Positions 43,986 to 53,392 of a stretch of 64,000 nucleotides of DNA are shown here, in pieces (within the stretch, counting starts at the first letter, position 1; each line of letters starts with the position of its first letter). The stretch covers positions 223,939-287,938 of the forward strand of contig MKUW01000028.1 of assembly GCA_001899005.1 (NCBI GenBank). The letters run 5' to 3'. Position numbers and translations under genes: made by a program. The stretch comes from Chloroflexi bacterium 44-23. Its GTDB lineage: Bacteria; Chloroflexota; Anaerolineae; Anaerolineales; Anaerolineaceae. The notes beneath the pieces are model-generated. The model saw nothing but the letters and a program-made list of their open reading frames with translations. It did no database searches and was not told the origin of the DNA.

Positions 43986-44440
43986 GAATTCTTCTGAAGT
44001 TAAAAATGGTCTGCATTTCGAGCGTACTTCTCGGTAAGCATTCAGAAAAGCCTGTAGGAATCAAGAGAGCTTGTTAATATTTGAGTAGAGTTGTCCATTT
44101 TTTCAATCCAAGAAAATTATTTTGTATACAATAATTTTACGATGACTAAAAGACTTGAGGTTGAGGGTAATTGCAACTCAGCAAGTAGCGATATCTTCAT
44201 GTAACTGGGATAAACGTTCTCGAATAATATACCTGAATACAATTGTATTAATAATCTTTTCAAATCCTACTTAAAACATTACCGAAACCACGAAATAACT
44301 ATCCCTTAGAAACGACAACTAAAGCAATAAAAAATGCATAAAATCTACTAATCAATTAATTAGTAAGGCTTACTGTTGCAGGGATACATTGAGCAAGGTT
44401 CTGGTATCAAAATCGTCGAGGTCGGGTAGTCCTTGGACTT
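43986..44440. other. AT-rich non-coding interval
   Basis: No supported gene. A perfect palindrome TTGTATACAA near 44121 is followed by AT-rich sequence and a 20-codon frame with no ribosome site. It borders broken genes on the left and a possible transposase scrap on the right, fitting a decayed accessory zone. Confidence 0.4.
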
Positions 44441-44656
44441 ATGCAAATTGGAACTCCAGTCAGTAAAAGCAGCTGCGTTCGAGCAGGTGATAATGGCAAC
44501 CCATACGACAACAATGCTCGGAGCTTTATGGAAAATCAGTGCAAGAGATCTTCTGGATTGGTTTTAACAGGACTCACACTTCAGCGGAATCGGTCAACTG
44601 TTTACGTCTTTACTGCTAGCTGTGATAAAATCCATCAATTCCCCATTCAAGAATAA
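44441..44656 (+). pseudogene. Possible IS3-type transposase fragment
   Basis: A 71-codon frame contains GDNGNPYDNNARSFMENQCK, which resembles the GNPYDNAxAESFMKTLK motif near the C-terminus of IS3-family integrases, including the region of the catalytic Glu. The Glu itself is not aligned clearly, and no other transposase motif or terminal repeat is visible nearby. If correct, it is a highly decayed scrap of about 60 bases. Confidence 0.3.
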
Positions 44657-44665
44657 GGAATTTAA

Positions 44666-45574
44666 ATGGGTTCTCTCGCAGCCATCCTCACTTCCATTTG
44701 CTGGTCGTGGTCAGCCATTTTCTTTTCCAACGCCGGTTATATTGTCGGCTCGAAGGTTGTTAATCGTACACGTCTACTATTCGCTGTCACTTTTCTGGCC
44801 GCCACTCACCTGATTGTGACCGGCTCCATTCTCCCAATACACGTAGAAGGGTTTCGCTGGTTGTGGTTAGGACTTTCAGGCTTAATCGGGCTGGTGCTGG
44901 GGGATGCCATGCTGTTCCAGGCCTATGTTTATGTCGGGCCGCGCATTGCCATGCTAGTCATGTCGATTGTGCCGGCTATCAGTGCCGTGTTGGCGTGGCT
45001 TTTTTTGGGTGAAGTCCTTGATGTCGCCCAAATTTTCGGCATTTCATTGACCATGTCCGGCATCATGCTGGTGGTTTCTGATCGTACTTCTTCTCGTAAA
45101 GTGCAAATTCCAGGAAAAACTTCTCAGCACTGGCTGGGGATTTTATTGAGCATTGGTGGTGCGTTTGGACAGGCAATCGGCCTCATCTTTGCGAAAATGG
45201 GTCTTGTGGGTAATTTTCCGGCACTTTCAGGCGTGATGATGCGCATGGTCGTTGCCGCTGTCATCATTTGGGTAGTAGCATTTCTTTCAAAAGAAGTGAA
45301 GCTTAACTTTGATTTGTTGAAAAAAAACCCTGCAACCATCAAACATATCTTCAGTGGTGCATTTGTGGGCCCCTTCCTGGGCGTCTGGTTATCTATGATT
45401 GCTGTCCAAAATACAAAGGTGGGTATATCCTCGACCCTGATGGCCTTAACACCAATCATCCACCTCCCGATTGCCCGTTATTACTTACATGAAGAGATCA
45501 ACTTGCGCGCGATCATTGGAACGATTGTGGCTATCGCCGGAATTGCCATTATTTTCCTGGTGCCATCCTTTTAA
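44666..45574 (+). CDS. EamA/DMT-family transporter
   Basis: Ten-helix permease of 302 residues in the drug/metabolite transporter superfamily, with two EamA repeats (residues 3-135 and 155-298). Repeat ends carry the usual GEVLDVAQIFGISLTMSGIM and EEINLRAIIGTIVAIAGIAI patterns. These proteins export amino acids, nucleosides or drugs; the substrate is unknown. AATAAGGAATTTAA precedes the ATG. Confidence 0.85.
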   Translation: MGSLAAILTSICWSWSAIFFSNAGYIVGSKVVNRTRLLFAVTFLAATHLIVTGSILPIHVEGFRWLWLGLSGLIGLVLGDAMLFQAYVYVGPRIAMLVMSIVPAISAVLAWLFLGEVLDVAQIFGISLTMSGIMLVVSDRTSSRKVQIPGKTSQHWLGILLSIGGAFGQAIGLIFAKMGLVGNFPALSGVMMRMVVAAVIIWVVAFLSKEVKLNFDLLKKNPATIKHIFSGAFVGPFLGVWLSMIAVQNTKVGISSTLMALTPIIHLPIARYYLHEEINLRAIIGTIVAIAGIAIIFLVPSF

Positions 45575-45646
45575 GAATTTTTATGTTCTCCCCTCATTGC
45601 GGTTATACTAAGTCTTATTGAACAAGTGTGGTGACGATGGAGAGAA

Positions 45647-47377
45647 ATGATGCAAATATTATCCAAAGATCAAGATGATGTCCTGCTTCGCGAGCGGGCA
45701 TTGCTTAATGATTTGCAGCTTGCGCTGGTGCGGTTTGGAAGCAGTGAAGAAGATCAGGAGACATTAAAAAGCTCCATCCGCCAGATCGATGACCTTTTCC
45801 TACTGGTCATTGTCGGTGAATTCAATTCCGGCAAAAGTTCTTTCATCAATGCCTTGCTGGGTGAAAAACTCTTAAAAGAAGGTGTCACACCCACCACAAC
45901 AAAAATCAACATTATCCGCTACAAAGAACAACCGCAAGAAACAGTCCTGGATGCACACACACTCCTGATATATGCCCCGCACGAGATGCTGCGTGAAATC
46001 AGTATTGTCGATACACCCGGTACTAATGCAATCATCCGCGAGCACGAAATTATTACCAATAAATTTATACCGCGTTCCGATCTGGTGTTATTTGTCACCT
46101 CCTCCGACAGGCCCCTTTCTGAAAGCGAACGCACTTTTTTGCAAAGTATCCGCGATTGGGGTAAGAAGCTGGTGATCGTGCTCAATAAAGTTGACATGTT
46201 TCAATCCGACCAGGAATTGGAACAGGTGAAGGACTTTATCCGCGAAAACGTTCAAGCGCTTTTGCAAATTAAACCAGAAATCTTTGCAATCAGCGCTCGT
46301 AAGGCTTTACAGGCAAAACTGGGGCAGCCGGAGCTATGGGCTCCCTCGGGCTTTCAGGCGCTGGAAACTTATATTCAATCAGTTCTGGATGAAACCGGAA
46401 AAATTAAACTCAAATTTCTCAATCCACTCGGGGTATCCTTGCACCTGGCCGGGCGATATCTGGAATTAATCGACAGCCGCCTCCATTTATTGAATGAAGA
46501 TGTTCTTATGATTGAAAATGTTGACCGCCAGCTGCTTGGGTACAAAGAGGATATGGTCAAAGATTTCGAATTTCGGATGACCGACATTGAAAACATTCTT
46601 TTTAAATTCGAACAACGCGGCCAAACCTTCTTTAATGAGAATTTACGTCTGGCACGCGTACCCAGCTTGCTTAATAAAAAACGCATTCAATCTGCATTTA
46701 CCGAACAGGTCATCGCCGATGTTCCTCAAAAAATCGAGGAAAAAGTGCACGAAATGATCGACTGGATGGTTGAAAAAGACTTCCGGCAGTGGAAAGCAGT
46801 CATGGACCATCTAACCACCCGTAAAATCACACATGAAGACAAGATGATCGGCGATCCGATGAATGCCAGTTTCAACTACAACCGCGAGTATTTGATTGAA
46901 ACAGTTGCGCGTAAATCCAAAGAAGTTGTTGAAGGATATGACCACCAGGTGGAAGCAGCAGCCATCGCAGAGGGTGCTCAAAATGCGGTCGCGGCTGCGG
47001 CTGCCATTGAAGTAGGCGCGATCGGGCTGGGCACGTTAATCACCGTGATCGCAACGACTGCTTCTGCTGATGTGACTGGTATATTGGTTGCCAGCGTTAT
47101 TGCCGTACTGGGGCTGTTCATTATCCCTGCCCGCCGCCGTAAGGCCAATCAGGAAATGAGCGAAAAAATTAATGATCTCAGAAATCAACTGGAAACTTCA
47201 TTGCGCACCAGCTTCTTGAAAGAGATTGATCGCAGTCTGACGAAAATACAAACTGCGATTGAACCGTATACACGCTTTGTTCGTATTGAAAAGCAAAACC
47301 TGGCTGATAATAAAGAGGAAATCACCTCTTTACAACAGAATATGCTGGATCTGCAAAATCAAATCAATAATTGGTAA
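45647..47377 (+). CDS. Dynamin-like GTPase
   Basis: 576 residues. The GTPase domain has G1 GEFNSGKSS, G2 in TPTTTKINIIRY, G3 DTPGTNAI and G4 NKVDMF. The C-terminal half is helical, with a hydrophobic paddle-like hairpin (GAIGLGTLITVIATTASADV to GILVASVIAVLGLFII) flanked by coiled coils. Bacterial dynamin-like proteins bind and remodel membranes, for instance during membrane stress. GGAGAGAA precedes tandem ATGs at 45647/45650. No paired second dynamin gene is adjacent, unlike the common two-gene arrangement. Confidence 0.88.
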   Translation: MMQILSKDQDDVLLRERALLNDLQLALVRFGSSEEDQETLKSSIRQIDDLFLLVIVGEFNSGKSSFINALLGEKLLKEGVTPTTTKINIIRYKEQPQETVLDAHTLLIYAPHEMLREISIVDTPGTNAIIREHEIITNKFIPRSDLVLFVTSSDRPLSESERTFLQSIRDWGKKLVIVLNKVDMFQSDQELEQVKDFIRENVQALLQIKPEIFAISARKALQAKLGQPELWAPSGFQALETYIQSVLDETGKIKLKFLNPLGVSLHLAGRYLELIDSRLHLLNEDVLMIENVDRQLLGYKEDMVKDFEFRMTDIENILFKFEQRGQTFFNENLRLARVPSLLNKKRIQSAFTEQVIADVPQKIEEKVHEMIDWMVEKDFRQWKAVMDHLTTRKITHEDKMIGDPMNASFNYNREYLIETVARKSKEVVEGYDHQVEAAAIAEGAQNAVAAAAAIEVGAIGLGTLITVIATTASADVTGILVASVIAVLGLFIIPARRRKANQEMSEKINDLRNQLETSLRTSFLKEIDRSLTKIQTAIEPYTRFVRIEKQNLADNKEEITSLQQNMLDLQNQINNW

Positions 47378-47506
47378 ACCCTGACATATAAAATTCTTTT
47401 CATGCAATCAGTGGAAATTCCGCACGCTTTGCCTTACAATAAACCAGGATGACAAAAACGCATCCCATTGATTTGGGGTATAAAAGTAAATTTAAGGAGT
47501 AAAAAA

Positions 47507-48451
47507 ATGATTGTAACCACCAAGAAATTATTTGAGTTTGCGTATGGCAAATATGCAATTGGAGCCTACAACATCAACAACCTTGAACAGATCATGGGTT
47601 TGTTTCACGGTAATCTCGATAGCAAGGCACCATTTATTATCCAAATCAGCAAAGGGGCTCGTTCATACACCGACAAGCATATGCTGGAAGCCATGATACG
47701 CGCTGCGGATGAAATTTTCCCGGATGCCATTTTTGCCGTCCACCTCGATCATGGTGATGAGCAGACCTGTTACGACTGTATTAAAAGCGGTTTTTACAGC
47801 TCTGTAATGATTGATGCCAGCAATGAGCCTTTTGAAGAAAACATTGCCATTACCAAACGAGTTGTGGATGCAGCGCATACCAAAAATATCGTAGTCGAAG
47901 CAGAACTTGGCCAGTTGGGTGGCGTAGAAGAACATGTCGCTGTCAACGAAGCAGATGCAAAATTAACTGATCCGGACCAGGCTAAAGAATTTGTCGATCG
48001 AACCGGGATTGATTCCCTGGCCTGTGCCATCGGTACGAGCCACGGTGCTTTCAAATTCAGCGGTACGCAAGGCCTGCGCTTCGATGTCCTCGCAGAAATT
48101 CAAAAACGTCTGCCAGGCTTCCCATTGGTTATGCATGGCTCCAGCTCTGTTCCCCAGGAAGAAGTGGCACGTATCAATGCTGCCGGCGGAAATTTAAAAG
48201 GTGCCAAAGGCGTGGATGCCAATCAGTTTAAAAAAGCCGCCACCCTGGGTGTTACCAAGATCAATATCGATACTGATGGCCGTCTGGTCTGGACGCGTGT
48301 ACACCGTGAATATTTCAGGGATCATCCGGAAGTCTTTGATTTGCGCTTACCCGGAAAGGTATTCATGAGCGAATATGCCAAATTTATTGCCGAGAAAAAC
48401 GAAAAACTGGGCAGCGCCGGCCAGATAGATTTCATCCGCAAACATCTCTAA
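47507..48451 (+). CDS. fba: Class II fructose-bisphosphate aldolase
   Basis: Zinc-dependent aldolase of glycolysis and gluconeogenesis: fructose-1,6-bisphosphate to DHAP and glyceraldehyde-3-phosphate. The 314-residue chain has Asp81-His82 in HLDHGD (catalytic base and zinc), His179 in GTSHGAFK and His210 in MHGSSS, the standard ligands. AAGGAG lies eight bases before ATG 47507; thirteen earlier codons are open but without a site. Related family members act on tagatose-bisphosphate, so substrate is inferred from length and overall match. Confidence 0.9.
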   Translation: MIVTTKKLFEFAYGKYAIGAYNINNLEQIMGLFHGNLDSKAPFIIQISKGARSYTDKHMLEAMIRAADEIFPDAIFAVHLDHGDEQTCYDCIKSGFYSSVMIDASNEPFEENIAITKRVVDAAHTKNIVVEAELGQLGGVEEHVAVNEADAKLTDPDQAKEFVDRTGIDSLACAIGTSHGAFKFSGTQGLRFDVLAEIQKRLPGFPLVMHGSSSVPQEEVARINAAGGNLKGAKGVDANQFKKAATLGVTKINIDTDGRLVWTRVHREYFRDHPEVFDLRLPGKVFMSEYAKFIAEKNEKLGSAGQIDFIRKHL

Positions 48452-48583
48452 TTCAACTATTGATCGACTCCGAGACAGCGTGCCAAACAGATACGCTGTC
48501 TCTTAATTTAATTATTCTCCATAAAGAAACAGACAAAAGATGCAGCTTATCCCAATTTATAATGCTCATGATACAATCCCTTA

Positions 48584-49108
48584 ATGGAAAATTATATCAA
48601 TAACCAGATCGAAACCAGCCTGCCGTTACGAATTCTCGTGCGTCCCATAGCGGATCCGCAACAGGATTGGCGACCTTTTGAAATCGGTCCCGGGTACTTT
48701 CGCATCCCCGCTGGGATGACGGCTGCGATCATTATCCAAAATATTCACAATGATACCCTTAAGGAATTGGTGGAAGAACTCGAAAATGTGGATGCAATTG
48801 CAAAATTAAACCTGTCTGAAAACCGCAACATCGATAATGATGGCGTTCGCTGGCTGCCGCGCATGCATCAAATATCAGAACTTGACCTGAGCGCTTGCGG
48901 ACTTAATAATAACGGTCTGGATGCGATTGTAAAAATGAAGAATGTTCGCAAGCTGGATTTAAGCTATTGCACGCGCATCACTGACGTTGGCATAAAGAAG
49001 CTCAAGATCATGCGCAGCCTCGAAGAACTAAACCTTCGCGGTATTCCCCGAATTACCCACGCCGCCATTAAGTGGATTGAGCGGCACGATTTAGTGATAA
49101 AAAGGTAA
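48584..49108 (+). CDS. Leucine-rich-repeat protein, AMN1-like
   Basis: 174-residue soluble protein. From about residue 65 it has LRRs of the cysteine-containing AMN1/F-box type: ISELDLSACGLNNNGLDAIV, VRKLDLSYCTRITDVGIKKL and LEELNLRGIPRITHAAIKWI. No membrane or signal segment is present. Such repeats form protein-binding surfaces; partner unknown. It starts at ATG 48584 with no strong ribosome site and a GATACAAT box nearby at 48570-48577. Confidence 0.75.
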   Translation: MENYINNQIETSLPLRILVRPIADPQQDWRPFEIGPGYFRIPAGMTAAIIIQNIHNDTLKELVEELENVDAIAKLNLSENRNIDNDGVRWLPRMHQISELDLSACGLNNNGLDAIVKMKNVRKLDLSYCTRITDVGIKKLKIMRSLEELNLRGIPRITHAAIKWIERHDLVIKR

Positions 49109-49247
49109 GGAAGCAGTTAGCCAGCAGCCGGTAGCAGGTAGCAGGTAGTATCAGTCTTGATACGCAACCCCGTCTCCCGTCTCCGATCCCCGGTCTTTCT
49201 CGGTTCGAGTGTCTTTGCTCTCAGATTTGCGCGGCAATGAGCTCCGC

Positions 49248-51668
49248 TCACACTTTCGCACGCCGCAAACGCAGACTATTGGTTACCACAAACACACTGC
49301 TGAATGCCATTGCACCCGCCGCCAGCATAGGGTTGAGATAACCCAAGGCTGCTGCCGGGATGAGGATTATATTGTAAATAAATGCCCAGAACAGGTTCTG
49401 TTTAATCGTTCTCAGGGTTTTGCGAGAAAGGTTGATAGCCCGCGGCACACCTTGCAGCTCACCGCTCATCAATACTACCGGGGCGGAAGCTATGGCCACA
49501 TCCGTTCCGGTGCCAATCGCTATCCCCACATCCGCCTGTGCCAGCGCAGGTGCATCGTTGATGCCATCCCCAACCATAGCCACCACGCTGCCCTTTGATT
49601 GCAATTCTTTGATCTTGGAAGATTTATCCCCTGGCAACACTTCGGCGATCACTTCATCAACAGCTACCTGCTTTGCGACGGCTTCGCCAGTTTGCAAATT
49701 ATCACCTGTTATCATGATCACTTTCAACCCCATCTTATGCAGGTCCTCAATTGCTGCCACTGAACCGGTCTTGATTGTATCAGCGACAGCCAGCAAACCC
49801 TCTACTTTTTCATCGACTGCCACCAGCATAACTGTCTTGGCTTCCTGCTGCAGGCGGGTGATCTCCCCCGATAGTCCATTCAGGTCATAACCCGCTTCCT
49901 GCACCATGCGCAGGTTTCCAACGGCCACTTTGTGGTCATCAATCACAGCCGAAACACCAAACCCAACTTCGGCTTTAAAGGCTTGTGGATCGCTCAGGCG
50001 CAGTTCACGTGAATTTGCTAAAGTTAGGATCGCTTCACCGAGTGGGTGTTCACTACCTTTTTCAACTGAAGCAGCCAGACGAAGCAATTCCGTTTCCGCA
50101 AGACCATTTGGCAAGGTGATGATGTCGGTGACAGCCGGCTGACCATTAGTTATCGTGCCGGTCTTATCCAAGACTACGACCTCCAAACGACCAGCAGCTT
50201 CCAAAGCCTCACTGGATTTAAACAGAACGCCACGCTCAGCACCCATGCCGGTACCAACCATCACAGCAGTCGGCGTGGCCAGCCCCATTGCACATGGGCA
50301 GGCAATCACAAGGACTGCGACCAGATGGATCAATGCCCGTGCGAATTGACTAGTATCGCTTCCCACAGCTGGAGGAATCAGAAAGAACCAGACCAAAAAT
50401 GTAACCAGAGCAATCACGATCACTGCAGGCACGAAGATGGCAGAGATACGATCCGCCAATTTTTGTATGGGGGCTTTACTCCCCTGTGCTTCTTCCACCA
50501 GCCTAACAATTTGCGCCAGGGCTGTATCTTTTCCCACTCGTGTGGCTTCAAAGCGTAACAACCCCAGCTTATTCAATGTCGCCCCAATTACATTATCGCC
50601 GGGAGCTTTATTTACCGGCATCGACTCACCAGTCAGCATTGATTCGTCCACGGCGCTGCGACCTTCGATGACGGTTCCATCAACCGGCATCTTCTCACCC
50701 GGACGGACAAGCACAATATCACCGACCAGAACCTCATCCACGGCAATCTCGAGTTCCTGTCCATCGCGAACTACCCTTGCATTTTTAGGGCGCAGGCTCA
50801 TTAATTTTTTAATCGCCTCGCTGGTTTTGCCTTTGGCACGCGCTTCCAGGAATTTACCAAGTTTAATCAAGGTAATGATCACCGCAGCGGTCTCAAAATA
50901 AACATGCCCGGGTAATAGGCCTAATACGATCACCACTGAATAGAAGTAAGCGACCGAGGAACCCATCGCGACCAGTACATCCATATTGGCCGACCCATTA
51001 CGCAGGGATTTGTAAGCACCTACATAGTATTGCCAGCCAACATAGAATTGAACCGGTGTTGCCAGTGCGAACATCAGCCAATTAACCCATGATTGATGCG
51101 CCCACATACCTAATAGGCCGAAATCACGACCCATCGATAAAAGAAAAAGCGGCAGTGTAAAAGCCAAACCAATAATCAGCAACCGTTTTTGTTGTTGAAT
51201 TTCAGCTTCGCGCGCCAGCGCTTCCACATCCACTGTTTGATCACCACGATCGACAGTGTCAAACCCTGCCTGCCGAATTGCCTTGCGAAGTTCAGATTGA
51301 CTGATCACGGTTGGCACATACTGGATCGTGGCACGTTCTGTGGCAAATGAAACAACCGCTTTTAATACGCCATCCATACCCGAAAGAACTTTCTCAAGAC
51401 GCCGGGCATCATTATCGTCACTCAATCCGCGGATCCAAAGTTCAGCTTCACCGCTGGCGATGCCATAGCCGGCCTTCTCGACACGCTGGACAAGCGCCGG
51501 CAATTGTACCAGGCTTGGATCAAAGGTTATGGTGGCACGTTCTGACGATAGATTGACTACAGCAGTATCAACACCTTTTTCTTTTTTTAAATTGCGTTCA
51601 ACACTTGCAACGCAATTAGCACAAGTCATGCCGGTGATCGGCAAGACAACATGTTTTTGTTCAGCCAA
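49248..51668 (-). CDS. copA: Copper-exporting P1B-type ATPase
   Basis: Cu+ exporter of 806 residues. The first HMA domain has its CxxC (Cys16 and Cys19 in GMTCANC), the second domain (about 72-138) keeps the fold pattern but has no CxxC. The transport motif is CPC (457-459), the phosphorylated Asp is Asp501 in DKTGT, and HP follows in GSEHPLG. The last helices carry the YN and MxxSS copper-site residues (FIYNIILIP and AGAMAFSSV). It starts at TTG 51668, five bases after GGAGG. It is third in the csoR-copZ-copA operon. Confidence 0.94.
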   Translation of the reverse strand: MAEQKHVVLPITGMTCANCVASVERNLKKEKGVDTAVVNLSSERATITFDPSLVQLPALVQRVEKAGYGIASGEAELWIRGLSDDNDARRLEKVLSGMDGVLKAVVSFATERATIQYVPTVISQSELRKAIRQAGFDTVDRGDQTVDVEALAREAEIQQQKRLLIIGLAFTLPLFLLSMGRDFGLLGMWAHQSWVNWLMFALATPVQFYVGWQYYVGAYKSLRNGSANMDVLVAMGSSVAYFYSVVIVLGLLPGHVYFETAAVIITLIKLGKFLEARAKGKTSEAIKKLMSLRPKNARVVRDGQELEIAVDEVLVGDIVLVRPGEKMPVDGTVIEGRSAVDESMLTGESMPVNKAPGDNVIGATLNKLGLLRFEATRVGKDTALAQIVRLVEEAQGSKAPIQKLADRISAIFVPAVIVIALVTFLVWFFLIPPAVGSDTSQFARALIHLVAVLVIACPCAMGLATPTAVMVGTGMGAERGVLFKSSEALEAAGRLEVVVLDKTGTITNGQPAVTDIITLPNGLAETELLRLAASVEKGSEHPLGEAILTLANSRELRLSDPQAFKAEVGFGVSAVIDDHKVAVGNLRMVQEAGYDLNGLSGEITRLQQEAKTVMLVAVDEKVEGLLAVADTIKTGSVAAIEDLHKMGLKVIMITGDNLQTGEAVAKQVAVDEVIAEVLPGDKSSKIKELQSKGSVVAMVGDGINDAPALAQADVGIAIGTGTDVAIASAPVVLMSGELQGVPRAINLSRKTLRTIKQNLFWAFIYNIILIPAAALGYLNPMLAAGAMAFSSVFVVTNSLRLRRAKV

Positions 51669-51701
51669 ATTAACCTCCGTCTAAACGCATAGAACGAACT
51701 G

Positions 51702-51718
51702 GGAAGTCGAGGACTTCC
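51702..51718. promoter_or_regulatory. Small hairpin in the copZ-copA gap
   Basis: GGAAGTC and GACTTCC pair across GAG, inside the 167-base gap between copZ and copA. It may stabilise the upstream message or attenuate copA; no T-run follows. Confidence 0.35.
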
Positions 51719-51835
51719 TTGACATTAATCATATTTGTAACTGCCAGCATGTCATCGGAAGCCACCGATCTTGTTGTTTGGTGAAATCGCAATGACATCA
51801 TTTTTAACAAAACTGAGCAGTTTCTATTTTCCTAA

Positions 51836-52039
51836 TTACTCAGCGGGATAGTTAATCTCTGCTAATAGTTTTTTAATTTCGATTTCATTCGCAGGCGGTT
51901 CAAAGGTGATTGTTGCTGTTTTATTGTCAGCCGACGCGACAACACTTTTTACACCTTCCAATTCGCTCAGCTCACTTTGAATCGTGTGCACACAATGGTT
52001 GCAGCTGATGCCAGGGACATTATAAGTTACCGTATTCAT
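51836..52039 (-). CDS. copZ: Copper chaperone, heavy-metal-associated domain
   Basis: Single HMA domain of 67 residues; the metal site is GISCNHC (Cys13, Cys16). It should carry Cu+ to CopA. GGAGGAAAAC stands directly before ATG 52039, so six upstream codons are not used. It lies 27 bases downstream of csoR and belongs to the same operon. Confidence 0.92.
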   Translation of the reverse strand: MNTVTYNVPGISCNHCVHTIQSELSELEGVKSVVASADNKTATITFEPPANEIEIKKLLAEINYPAE

Positions 52040-52066
52040 GTTTTCCTCCAAATACAAATAAGTTGA

Positions 52067-52339
52067 TTAAATTTTTGCAGCGGTATCAAACACCTGTTGA
52101 ATTTCAAGCAAGACTTTCTCCCGCTCTGCAGGGTCATCTCCGCGGACTGCCGTAATTAAACAGGAGTTAAGATGCCCTTCCAGAATCTTGCTGCTGATTT
52201 TATTCAAAGAAGCTTGTACTGCTTGAATCTGGCGGATGATATCGACACAATAAGCATCATCAGCCACCATGCGTTGAATGCCACGCAAGTGTCCTTCAGT
52301 GATTTTTAATCGGTGGGCAATATCTTCATGATTGTGCAT
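52067..52339 (-). CDS. csoR: Copper-sensing repressor CsoR
   Basis: DUF156/CsoR family, 90 residues of three helices. The Cu+ ligands are all present: Cys31 (AYCVD), His56 and Cys60 (EGHLNSC). The protein should bind the G-C rich palindrome in its own promoter and release it on Cu+ binding. AAAAGGAGTAAACG precedes the ATG. It is the first gene of the operon with copZ and copA. Confidence 0.93.
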   Translation of the reverse strand: MHNHEDIAHRLKITEGHLRGIQRMVADDAYCVDIIRQIQAVQASLNKISSKILEGHLNSCLITAVRGDDPAEREKVLLEIQQVFDTAAKI

Positions 52340-52353
52340 CGTTTACTCCTTTT

Positions 52354-52378
52354 ATCCCCCCCAGGGGGGAGGGGTAGG
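52354..52378 (-). promoter_or_regulatory. CsoR operator
   Basis: A run of C residues followed by a run of G residues (CCCCCCCAGGGGGGAGGGG) forms the interrupted G-C palindrome typical of CsoR sites. It lies between the -10 box and the csoR start, where a bound repressor would block transcription. Confidence 0.8.
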
Positions 52379-52382
52379 ATCC

Positions 52383-52411
52383 ATTATAAAACGATCAATT
52401 AAGCTTGTCAA
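52383..52411 (-). promoter_or_regulatory. Sigma-70 promoter of the copper operon
   Basis: On the minus strand, TTGACA (52411-52406) and TATAAT (52388-52383) are both perfect consensus with a 17-base spacer, immediately upstream of the CsoR operator. Confidence 0.9.
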
Positions 52412-52602
52412 GTAGATTTCATAAAGAATGGTAGCCAGACTTGATTTAGACAGAATCCTTTCCACGTAAGATAACCTGGAATTATTATGAGTTTTCGTAA
52501 CTACTCAGATTTACAAAAAATGATGGCAGCGAGCAGTAATTTTCTGTTTTATGAACATTCTACTTAAATGAGATTGTCACGTCACCAAAGACAAGGACGG
52601 TG

Positions 52603-52800
52603 GCTGCTCATAACAAAAAGCTGTGATAGTTTGGTGCTTTACAAACTACCTTGAGAAAAAAGTCAAAAGGCTCTCCTTCCGAGGAGTATTATGTCTCCTT
52701 CACGTGAGATCTTTCGTAAGGGCGAAGCATCCGGAAAACCATCCTATCTTGTAAAAACACACTCATCGCGGATGCTTCGCCCATCAGCCGGCTGCTCCGG
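52603..52800 (+). repeat. Dispersed repeat, copy B
   Basis: Starts GGCTGCTCATAACAAAAAGC, includes GTGAGATCTTTCGTAAGGGC, and ends with the 14-bp inverted pair GGGCGAAGCATCCG / CGGATGCTTCGCCC. About 120 bases separate it from copy C, to which it is closest. Confidence 0.88.
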
Positions 52801-52851
52801 CCCATACCATAAATAAGTGGCGGTTTCGCGCGTTACAACCATTCCCTATGT

Positions 52852-52917
52852 CTTGCCCTGCATTTGGTAATGTTATTTCATCCTCGAATACCACCTTTCG
52901 GCGGTATAGCCGAATCT
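52852..52917 (+). repeat. Accessory dispersed repeat, copy 2
   Basis: Shares CATCCTCGAATACC and GCGGTATAGCCGAATCT with 2480-2546, including the inverted repeat ATACCACC / GGCGGTAT. It sits exactly between copies B and C of the longer repeat. Confidence 0.78.
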
Positions 52918-53118
52918 GCTCAAAACAAAAAGCAGTGATAGTTTGGTGCGTTACGAACTAACTTGTAAAATAGAAAGTAAAAAGGCTTTCCTTCCGAGGA
53001 GTATGATGATCCTTTCGCGTGAGATCTTTCGTAAGGGCGAAGCATCCGGAAAACCATCCTATCTTGTAAAAACACACTCATCGCGGATGCTTCGCCCATC
53101 AGCCGGCTGCTGCTCATT
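52917..53118 (+). repeat. Dispersed repeat, copy C
   Basis: Same unit as copies A and B, with the perfect inverted arms at 53035-53048 and 53084-53097. The 50 bases before the arms are nearly identical to copy B, and the region between the arms is exactly shared. Confidence 0.88.
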
Positions 53119-53392
53119 ACAAAAAACAAACGTCGCAACTTAACCACTCTCAAAAATGGGTTCTCTTGCTCCAATTCACTCCGGGCTTTTCGACTTGGTG
53201 GAGCCCGCCCATTTTACCAATTTGTTTTTTCTTCTTTTGATGACGCTCTGCGTCATTGCATGGTCTCGCAATGACATGGCTGAGCAGTTATGAATTTTTA
53301 TTAAACAAATTACCCAATTCAAATATGATCAACATTGCCATGCCCCTTCCCCATCTTCACGCTTTGAGCGCTATGAAGTAAAATGCCTTAAT

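Larger units (their letters stand above)
52412..53392. other. Gene-free repeat region
   Basis: About 980 bases with two copies of the 200-bp dispersed repeat, one copy of the accessory repeat, and a TGATGACGCTCTGCGTCATTG hairpin-like motif near 53239-53259, where GATGACGC and GCGTCATT pair. Frames at 52943 and 52920 come from the repeats and are not treated as genes. Confidence 0.7.

Noticed and set aside
49110..49165. Short tandem repetition (GCAGCCGGTAGCAGGTAGCAGG) that might be a CRISPR-like or VNTR array
   Set aside because: Only two or three copies of a 7-base unit are present, with no spacers and no cas genes nearby.
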